A DNA stretch of 12,986 nucleotides from Candidatus Cloacimonadota bacterium. GTDB lineage: Bacteria; Cloacimonadota; Cloacimonadia; Cloacimonadales; Cloacimonadaceae. The DNA lies in the NCBI GenBank assembly GCA_016875595.1, contig VGPI01000036.1, forward strand, positions 1 through 12,986, read 5' to 3'. How positions within the stretch are numbered: the stretch's first letter is position 1; every line of letters starts with the position of its first letter. The notes under the pieces are model-generated. The model made no database searches and was not told the origin of the DNA. It worked only from the letters and a program-made list of their open reading frames with translations. Made by a program: the position numbers and the translations under genes. Positions 7,295 through 12,986 of the stretch are shown piece after piece.

Positions 7295-7924
7295 ATGAAG
7301 AAAACCATTCCAATGATGATCGTAATGATCGGTGGACTTATCTGGCTATTCTGGGCTTTCAGTCCGCATTACATAATGCAGGAGGACTTCCTCTACAAGT
7401 TTTACATCCCCTGGTCCTGGGCGATGATCCCGCCGGCTACAATCCTTGGGATAATCAGCTTGTCGATGATGCACAAAGCCAAGATCCAGCGCCGTGCGCA
7501 TAAATGGCAATACAGCTTCTTTTTCTTTGCCGGATTTATCACCATTACATTGGCTGGATTCCTGGGTGGAACGCAGAAAGGTGGACTCTATATGTGGATG
7601 TTTGAGAATATGCAGATGCCCATGAGTGCCACGATGTTTGCCCTGCTGGCGTTTTATATGGCATCTGCTGCTTATAAAGCATTCCGCGCCCGTTCCCCGG
7701 AAGCTACGGTTCTGCTTCTGGCAGCGATCATTGTAATGTTAGCCCAAGTACCGATCGGTACAAGGATCAGTAAATATCTTCCCGACATATCACAATGGAT
7801 ACTGGATGTGCCCAATCTGGCTTCCAAGCGTGGGATCATGCTTGGCGTCGGACTGGGCAGTATCGCCACATCACTAAAGATCCTGCTGGGTATAGAACGC
7901 TCTTATCTGGGCGGCGGTGATTGA
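7295..7924 (+). CDS. Polytopic membrane protein of unknown function (209 aa)
   Basis: I do not recognise the family. The protein is very hydrophobic, with about six predicted membrane segments at roughly 5-23, 40-59, 72-91, 107-127, 137-155 and 178-199. Basic loops (KAKIQRRAHK at 61-70, KAFRARS at 128-134) fit cytoplasmic positions. A Gly-rich turn FLGGTQKGG (89-97) and a PxGTRISKYLPDI segment (153-165) stand out. The ATG at 7295 has AGAGGTGA upstream, which lies in the second copy of the site A duplication. Its TGA stop overlaps the Shine-Dalgarno of the next gene. It is the second gene of the operon and is probably a membrane subunit of the same complex as its large neighbours. Confidence 0.85.
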   Translation: MKKTIPMMIVMIGGLIWLFWAFSPHYIMQEDFLYKFYIPWSWAMIPPATILGIISLSMMHKAKIQRRAHKWQYSFFFFAGFITITLAGFLGGTQKGGLYMWMFENMQMPMSATMFALLAFYMASAAYKAFRARSPEATVLLLAAIIVMLAQVPIGTRISKYLPDISQWILDVPNLASKRGIMLGVGLGSIATSLKILLGIERSYLGGGD

Positions 7925-7929
7925 GGAGG
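7923..7929 (+). promoter_or_regulatory. Ribosome binding site deciding the GTG at 7935
   Basis: GAGGAGG at 7923-7929 overlaps the TGA stop of the preceding gene and lies 5 nt before GTG 7935. The frame is open from an upstream GTG at 7917, but that codon precedes the Shine-Dalgarno. The 7935 start puts MKFFKRMQELDRRW just before the first membrane segment. Confidence 0.8.
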
Positions 7930-7934
7930 GTGAA

Positions 7935-9053
7935 GTGAAATTCTTTAAGCGAATGCAGGAACTTGACCGGCGCTGGATCTACATCATTATTGCGCTGGCG
8001 ATCGTTGTGCCATTGATGATCCCGTTTGATTCCGATAATCTGACCACTCCTTCGACTGAAAATCTCTATCAAATGATCGATTCCTTTTCCGGCCGGGAGG
8101 ATCGTGCGATCCTGATGAGTTTTGCGCATGATGCCTCCACCATGCCTGAGCTTTTTCCGATGGAGGTAGCAATCCTGAGGCATTGCTTTGAAAGGAACAT
8201 CAAGGTGTTTACTTTCTCCAATTCTCCGTTGGGCGCGCCGATCATCGATTATGCTATCAACACCGTAAAGGATGAATACCCCCAGATCGAGTCAGGGGTT
8301 CATTACTGCAATTTCGGTTACAAACCCAATATGTTTGCGATCGTCATTGGCATGGGCGATAATATCGCCACGACCATGAATGTCGATGCCGAAGGCAGAA
8401 AGGTGGAGACGCTGCCCATCATGCGTGGTATCACCAACTACACCGAGATGAACCTCGTGGTGGAATTCTCCGGTTCTGTCGCCGGTGGCACCTGGATCGT
8501 CTATGCCCGTCCTAAGTTTGGACTTAATGTTGCCGTTGGTGTTACTGCCGTTATGGCAGCCGACCAATATCCCTATCTGCAATCCGGTCAGTTGATCGGG
8601 ATGTTGTCCGGACTCAAAGGGGCAGCGGAATATGAGAAACTGGTCGATGTCTTTGCCACGAACGAGCAGTCGTTCAGCAGCGAGAAGCTCTCTGATCCCA
8701 GAATCCGAGACCTGATCAAAATCACCACTCAATCGGTGGCATCCTTTACCCAAACTGAATTTACTGCTTTCCTGAACCGCTATCCACAACAAAAGGATCT
8801 GATCGAGAAGTATCGTGAAGAAAAGGATGGAATAATCCAGATCAATTGGTCACAGATCCCACCCCAGCATACCGAGCAATTGGGTTTCTTCGTTATGGAT
8901 GAGTTACAGCGAAAAGCCAATCACATCAAGTATTCATTCAAGACCGCCCGAGTGGGGATGAATGCTCAATCCGTGGCACATATCGTAATGATCGTGTTTA
9001 TTATCCTGGGAAATCTGGGGTACTTTGTCCAAAAACTATCGGATAAGAAGTAG
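7935..9053 (+). CDS. Membrane protein with a large alpha/beta-like domain between two transmembrane segments (372 aa)
   Basis: The function is unknown. A basic N-terminus (KFFKRMQELDRRW) precedes a membrane segment at about 14-31. A long soluble region spans about 45-335 and a second membrane segment about 346-365, ending QKLSDKK. The soluble part alternates hydrophobic strands and helices: RAILMSFAHD (57-66), IKVFTFSNSPLGAPIIDYAI (89-108), MFAIVIGMGDN (133-143), LNVAVGVTAVMAADQYPY (197-214) and GQLIGMLSGLKGAAEYE (218-234). The order and character of these pieces resemble the DUF6754-like domain of the two large neighbours. GTG 7935 is chosen for its GAGGAGG site. It is the third gene, with its stop 12 bp before the next ATG. 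Confidence 0.82.
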   Translation: MKFFKRMQELDRRWIYIIIALAIVVPLMIPFDSDNLTTPSTENLYQMIDSFSGREDRAILMSFAHDASTMPELFPMEVAILRHCFERNIKVFTFSNSPLGAPIIDYAINTVKDEYPQIESGVHYCNFGYKPNMFAIVIGMGDNIATTMNVDAEGRKVETLPIMRGITNYTEMNLVVEFSGSVAGGTWIVYARPKFGLNVAVGVTAVMAADQYPYLQSGQLIGMLSGLKGAAEYEKLVDVFATNEQSFSSEKLSDPRIRDLIKITTQSVASFTQTEFTAFLNRYPQQKDLIEKYREEKDGIIQINWSQIPPQHTEQLGFFVMDELQRKANHIKYSFKTARVGMNAQSVAHIVMIVFIILGNLGYFVQKLSDKK

Positions 9054-9065
9054 GAGGAGGATATA

Positions 9066-9668
9066 ATGTCGTTTGAACTCTTTAGCAATCTGATCGGTGC
9101 ATTCTTCACGCTGTGCATATTCTCTTTCCTCTACAAGGACAATCCATTGTATCAAATGGCGGAGCAATTGCTGGTGGGATTATCGGTAGGGTATTCTCTG
9201 GTTCTAACCTATCACCGGGTGTTCATTCCGTACGTCTATCAACCGATTGTGATCAGACACCAGTTCATGCTGATTATCCCTTTTTTGATCGGGGTTCTTT
9301 ATCTGACCCGGCTTACCAGGAAACTGAGCTGGCTGTCCCGTTATCCGATCGCATTCTCGGTTATGGGCGTGGGTTCTTCATTTGCTCTTTCGCTCCATAC
9401 CGCCATTCTCGTCCAGATGCGTCAGGCAATGGTGCCTTTGGAATCCATTAATCTGACCCTGATCTTCATCGGAACCATCACCGTTTTGCTGTATTTCTTC
9501 TTTTCCAAGGCACATTCGGGGACCTACGGCAAGTTTGTCAATGTCGGCAAATGGTACATGATGATCGGGTTTGGTGCTTCCTTTGGTTTAACCGTAATGG
9601 CGCGTGTCTCTTTGTTGATCGGACGTATCCAGTTCCTCGTGCTCGATGTTCTGGGACTAATGAAATAA
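9066..9668 (+). CDS. Polytopic membrane protein of unknown function (200 aa)
   Basis: I cannot name this family. About six membrane segments are visible at roughly 6-24, 34-57, 65-82, 93-115, 126-147 and 163-185. A short polar loop between the first two contains YKDNPLYQMAEQLLVGLSVG (23-42), which looks like the most conserved-style stretch. Basic residues in TRLTRKLSWLSR (81-92) fit a cytoplasmic loop. The ATG at 9066 follows AGGAGGAGG with a 5-nt gap, one of the strongest ribosome sites in the window, and the upstream gene's TAG overlaps it. It is the fourth gene of the operon. About 100 bp with no visible feature separates it from the second large paralogue, whose ATG has GAGG 6 nt upstream. 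Confidence 0.83.
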   Translation: MSFELFSNLIGAFFTLCIFSFLYKDNPLYQMAEQLLVGLSVGYSLVLTYHRVFIPYVYQPIVIRHQFMLIIPFLIGVLYLTRLTRKLSWLSRYPIAFSVMGVGSSFALSLHTAILVQMRQAMVPLESINLTLIFIGTITVLLYFFFSKAHSGTYGKFVNVGKWYMMIGFGASFGLTVMARVSLLIGRIQFLVLDVLGLMK

Positions 9669-9767
9669 CCTTGCCTGTCTGCAGAACGAACCTTCATAGC
9701 ACGGGTTCAGGTCCACTCATGGAGGGTATCTCTCAGAATTCAGGTATCTGTCATAAATGAGGATAAA

Positions 9768-12761
9768 ATGAAGGTTTGGCTGATAAAAACCGGTATCCTG
9801 CTGATCGGGTTGTTTCTGCTGTTAACCTTACCGGCTACCCAGGAACCGGGATCTCAGGGCAAGATCACGGAATTTACCGTTGTTGATAACCCCAACGATG
9901 ATGGAGCGGGAATCTTGCTTTCCTGGAAACCTCTGGATGACCGGGAACGGGTGATCGAGTACCGGATATATCGCGGGGTATCCTCTGACACACTGTTTCA
10001 GATCGGAACCATAGAGGTGGATCCCAAGGCGGGGATCAGTGGAGACCGGCTGTACTATTATGACAAGGACTATCAGGTCTTAGTCGATATGGAGACGGCT
10101 CCCGGCAGGTTGCGGAAGGAGAAGGGTGTCGCACCCGGCAGTCCGCTCTTTCGTCAAATGCCCAGGGATATCAAGGTTATAGAACGATTCCTGCCCTACT
10201 TCACTACCTTGGGAATGCTCAAGAACAGTGCCTATTTTGAGGCGAGCCGCCAGGTAACTGGCGTTGATGGAGAGACCTATGCCGGAGTCCCATTACGTGA
10301 GTTTACCGCCTTACTGGCCAATCCGATCGCTGACAGCACATATTTTTATACTGTTCTGGCGGTAAACGAACGAGGCCGGCTTTTACCCCATGCCGATATC
10401 AAATCAGCGGTTCCGGTGGATGACCGGCCAGATACCACCTCAGTTCTGACCACGGCACTTATTCCGGATGATAACGAGGTATATTTCGAATGGGTTCCGT
10501 CGATCGGAAGCCCGGATATTTACCTCTGGTCGGCCTGGCTGATGCCACGATCACTGTTGCCTGCATACCACGCACAGCAGGAACTGAACCACAAGAACCC
10601 TTATGATGGCAACTATTCCGCCTGGCAGGGAAGCAGGGTCGCTGAGGGAAAGCGACCCAACGACCCTTATGATGGCAACTATTCCGCCTGGCAGGAAAGA
10701 GCCGTTCCGCTGTTTCAACAGGAAAATAGCTTTGCGCCGGTGCAGTATCACAAGCTGGACCTAAAACATAACGCAATTCCGCTTCCTCCGAATCTTGAGG
10801 ACTTTGTAACCGTTTTTGGCTGCATGGATTATGCCGGTCTCTGGGCGTTTAATCTGGGCAAGGATATCCGTATCGCCCATTCCGGAGAACTACCCCACCT
10901 GCCCCCTTTCAACGTTGAAAATGAACACAACAACAAGGGCGACACTCTGGTGCTGTCCTTTGGCCGACCCATTGCCTATGTCACCAAGGTAGGTTTTGCT
11001 GATCAGGCACAACGGCGCGTACTGATCAATTATGAACTCTCGAACAACCGGAACAACGAAATCGCCAGCATTCACTTCCAGCTTGAAACTCCGGATGGCA
11101 GAATGCTGGGTGGAGCATCGGATCATTATCTGGATCGGATCGTCAGTTTACGTCTACCGGCTGAGTTTGCCGGTATCAGACAGTTCAATGTCCGGATCGG
11201 TTTCCACTACAAAGGTGAGAAGTCCCGTACCGAAATGTATGTCAGTCAAAGCATCAGTTTTGATGAGGAAAACAAACTCTTTGTCCCCTCCGATGTATTC
11301 AGCTCCGGTGAAAACTTGTCCCGGATCACATACGATATAGCCAGCAGATCCCGCCTGGCGGCGGATTATGCGTCCGGTAAAAGAATCGGAGCCATCTCCC
11401 GCGTTTATGATGAGATCATTCCATTTCCATCTGATGTCAATAAATCAGTTTATGGCGTCGATACCGCTCGATCTCTGGTCAATCTGGATCACCGGTTTAC
11501 GGTGGATGTTGATCCGGAGAGCCAGACACCTTTCCGGGCATCGCTGTTCCGTGACTGGTTTGAGCAAGACCTGGAGCAACAACAAAATGATCTGAACGAC
11601 CTCAAGACTCAGCTGGCAGTCAGACAAGCGGCGCTTAGGCAAGCGACCGGAGGTTATGAAACGAACCGGAGCGAGATCGATTCCCTCCAGCAGGTAATAT
11701 CGCTGAAGCAAAGCATGCTTGATGCCACGCGCAACAATCCAGTCTATGTCGAGGGAGAACTACAGTCACCTCCCAAATGGAAAAGATTCTGGCGCAAACT
11801 TTTTGGGCTAAGCCCGCTGGCAGATCCAAGCCCCCAGAGATGGCTGAAGCTGATGCGCAGATATGCCGAGGATAACTCCCGCACGGTGTCCTATAAATTG
11901 ATCGTCACCGATGGCAATGGTCTGTTTGTGGAATCGGAACCCTTAACCGATGCCGAAGGTAAGGTCCAATGGACTTTTCCCACCCCTGATTGGTTTGATT
12001 CCACCAAGACCGTCACGCTGATCGGTACCATCCTGTTTACTCTTTTGGTGGTCTTTGCCGTGATCCAGTCACGCCGGGGCAAGGATTTCTACATCCGCCC
12101 CATTGCCGGATTACACGAGATCGACAACGCGGTGGGCCGAGCCACCGAGATGGGGCGGCCGATCATGTTCGTTCCCGGTTGGGGAACATTGGGGGATGTG
12201 TGCACCATTGCTTCCCTGATGATCCTCAATCAGGTCGCCCGCAAATCCGCTGAATACGACACCCGCATCATATCTCCCCACTGTGACTATATGGTGATGC
12301 CGCTGGCGCAGGAGATCGTTAAAAGCGCCTACAGCGAAGCCGGACGTCCCGATGCCTTTAACCAGAACGACGTCTTTTTCATCACTTATGACCAATTCCC
12401 CTTTGCGGCCGGCGTGAACGGCATCACGATCCGGGAACGGGTGGCAACGGTCTTCTATATGGGATACTTCAATGCCGAAGCGCTGCTAATGACTGAAACG
12501 GGGAATGCCGGTGGAGCCATTCAGATCGCCGGCACCGACGCGATTACCCAGATACCGTTCTTTATTACCACCTGCGATTATACCCTGATGGGAGAGGAAT
12601 ATTACGCCGCCTCAGCCTATATGTCCCAGGATGCTGATCTGATCAGTGCGCTAAAAGCACAGGATTATCTCAAAGTGATCATTATCCTCGGCCTGATCAT
12701 AGGCGCGGCCTTTTCCACGCTCAATTATACCGGATTCATCAATGCTTTTCCGATCGAATGA
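9768..12761 (+). CDS. Large membrane-anchored protein with FN3-like domains, coiled coil and C-terminal DUF6754-like domain (paralogue 2)
   Basis: This 997-aa product is a paralogue of the 4236-7211 gene, with the same domain order. It has an N-terminal membrane segment (about 5-22), then an FN3-like region from about 33 (NPNDDGAGILLSWKPL, EYRIYRG, TYFYTVLAVNERG). A second FN3-like start is ENEHNNKGDTLVLSFGRP. A Gln/Leu-rich coiled coil spans about 598-657, a membrane segment about 747-767, and the DUF6754-like domain begins at about 774 (YIRPIAGLHEIDNAVGRATE). A last membrane segment lies at about 968-987. Residues 277-309 contain an in-frame 22-residue insertion: PYDGNYSAWQ occurs twice around SRVAEGKRPND, caused by a hairpin insertion at DNA level. 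Function is unknown; it closes the five-gene operon. Its ATG has GAGGATAAA upstream. Confidence 0.85.
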   Translation: MKVWLIKTGILLIGLFLLLTLPATQEPGSQGKITEFTVVDNPNDDGAGILLSWKPLDDRERVIEYRIYRGVSSDTLFQIGTIEVDPKAGISGDRLYYYDKDYQVLVDMETAPGRLRKEKGVAPGSPLFRQMPRDIKVIERFLPYFTTLGMLKNSAYFEASRQVTGVDGETYAGVPLREFTALLANPIADSTYFYTVLAVNERGRLLPHADIKSAVPVDDRPDTTSVLTTALIPDDNEVYFEWVPSIGSPDIYLWSAWLMPRSLLPAYHAQQELNHKNPYDGNYSAWQGSRVAEGKRPNDPYDGNYSAWQERAVPLFQQENSFAPVQYHKLDLKHNAIPLPPNLEDFVTVFGCMDYAGLWAFNLGKDIRIAHSGELPHLPPFNVENEHNNKGDTLVLSFGRPIAYVTKVGFADQAQRRVLINYELSNNRNNEIASIHFQLETPDGRMLGGASDHYLDRIVSLRLPAEFAGIRQFNVRIGFHYKGEKSRTEMYVSQSISFDEENKLFVPSDVFSSGENLSRITYDIASRSRLAADYASGKRIGAISRVYDEIIPFPSDVNKSVYGVDTARSLVNLDHRFTVDVDPESQTPFRASLFRDWFEQDLEQQQNDLNDLKTQLAVRQAALRQATGGYETNRSEIDSLQQVISLKQSMLDATRNNPVYVEGELQSPPKWKRFWRKLFGLSPLADPSPQRWLKLMRRYAEDNSRTVSYKLIVTDGNGLFVESEPLTDAEGKVQWTFPTPDWFDSTKTVTLIGTILFTLLVVFAVIQSRRGKDFYIRPIAGLHEIDNAVGRATEMGRPIMFVPGWGTLGDVCTIASLMILNQVARKSAEYDTRIISPHCDYMVMPLAQEIVKSAYSEAGRPDAFNQNDVFFITYDQFPFAAGVNGITIRERVATVFYMGYFNAEALLMTETGNAGGAIQIAGTDAITQIPFFITTCDYTLMGEEYYAASAYMSQDADLISALKAQDYLKVIIILGLIIGAAFSTLNYTGFINAFPIE
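10597..10695 (+). repeat. 33-bp perfect direct repeats flanking a 33-nt hairpin insert inside a gene (site B)
   Basis: Positions 10597-10629 and 10663-10695 are identical over 33 bp (ACCCTTATGATGG through CGCCTGGCAGG, offset 66), with different bases just outside on both sides. The insert between them is also 33 nt. The total extra length of 66 bp equals 22 codons, so the frame of the 997-aa protein is kept and a second PYDGNYSAWQ is encoded. The corresponding part of the 991-aa paralogue shows no such duplication. Confidence 0.95.
10630..10662 (+). mobile_element. Hairpin element insert, copy B (in coding sequence)
   Basis: This 33-nt insert contains stem GGGTCGCT (10636-10643), loop GAGGGAA (10644-10650) and AGCGACCC (10651-10658), with GAAGCA before and AACG after. 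In the host frame it encodes SRVAEGKRPN. It matches the copies downstream of the operon except for one loop base and the flanks. Movement is inferred, not shown. Confidence 0.65.
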
Positions 12762-12762
12762 G

Positions 12763-12986
12763 CAATTATATAATCCCCGGGCTGGGTCGCGGAGGGAAAG
12801 CGACCCTACGATAGCGAGTGAACCATGACAATTTATATAATCCCGTACTGGGTCGCTGAAGGAAAGCGACCCTACGATAGTGAGTGAACCATGACAATTT
12901 ATATAATCCCGTACTGGGTCGCTGAAGGAAAGCGACCCTACGATAGCGAGTGAACCATGACAATTTATATAATCCCGTACTGGGTC
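12763..12986 (+). repeat. Tandem array of 66-bp units carrying the hairpin element (site C), cut by the window edge
   Basis: Units start at 12763, 12829, 12895 and 12961, exactly 66 bp apart; the last is cut by the window edge. Each unit has an AT-rich part (CAATTTATATAATCCCG), then the hairpin, then TACGATAG and GAGTGAACCATGA. Hairpin stems start at 12784, 12850, 12916 and (truncated) 12982. The first unit is the most divergent: it has CAATTATATAATCCCCGGGC and a closing G-A mismatch that leaves a 7-bp stem. The later units differ by about one base. The array begins 2 bp after the stop of the 997-aa gene. Each unit contains an ATG (12825, 12891, 12957) opening a 20-codon frame, MTIYIIPYWVAEGKRPYDSE, whose reality is doubtful. 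Confidence 0.9.

Noticed and set aside
8292..8792. 166-codon open frame on the minus strand
   Set aside because: Antisense to the 372-aa gene, with no recognisable domain or ribosome site.
12766..12963. 65-codon minus-strand frame with a 22-residue repeat
   Set aside because: It is open only because the 66-bp repeat period is a multiple of three; the repeated peptide follows from the DNA array.
12763..12986. Tandem array read as a CRISPR array
   Set aside because: The whole 66-bp unit repeats, including the part between hairpins, so there are no unique spacers, and no cas genes are in the window.

Overview
The window looks like chromosomal DNA of a Gram-negative-type bacterium with an inner membrane and periplasm: YidC has the long periplasmic domain of diderms. 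Base composition looks near 50% G+C by eye. A phosphate butyryltransferase-like gene together with a cluster of fibronectin-III/DUF6754-type membrane proteins makes me think of an uncultured anaerobic fermenter such as Cloacimonadota. That placement is recall-based and weak.

Left half (1-3859, minus strand). Reading leftwards there is a ptb-like phosphotransacylase, rpiB, then the conserved set rpmH - rnpA - yidD - yidC and the first codons of a probable jag. rpmH, rnpA and yidD make the ribosomal protein L34, the RNase P protein and a membrane-insertion factor. yidC and jag complete the classical ribosome/membrane-biogenesis operon. Genes are spaced 6-9 bp apart or overlap. dnaA is not beside rpmH.

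Middle (3860-4235). A divergent intergenic region of about 375 bp has a 6-bp-arm inverted repeat and several TTGACA hexamers but no convincing complete promoter.

Right half (4236-12761, plus strand). Five genes form one apparent operon coding only for membrane proteins. Two very large paralogues (991 and 997 aa) each have an N-terminal membrane segment, FN3-like domains, a coiled coil, a second membrane segment, a conserved C-terminal domain (probably DUF6754) and a last membrane segment. They flank two polytopic proteins of about 200 aa and a 372-aa protein with an alpha/beta-like domain between two membrane segments. No enzymatic function can be read. The arrangement suggests a multi-subunit envelope complex that is not characterised, to my knowledge.

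The most striking DNA feature is a small hairpin element (8-bp stem GGGTCGCT / AGCGACCC, 7-nt loop GAAGGAA) present five times complete and once truncated. At two sites it lies in a 33-nt insert between long perfect direct repeats of host sequence. One (38-bp repeats) is at the junction of the first two operon genes; the other (33-bp repeats) is in frame inside the last gene. Downstream of the operon it forms a 66-bp-period tandem array running off the window edge. Removing one repeat plus insert restores a normal junction or reading frame. This suggests a mobile or amplifying palindromic element whose insertion duplicates more than 30 bp of target and so tends to leave host genes functional.
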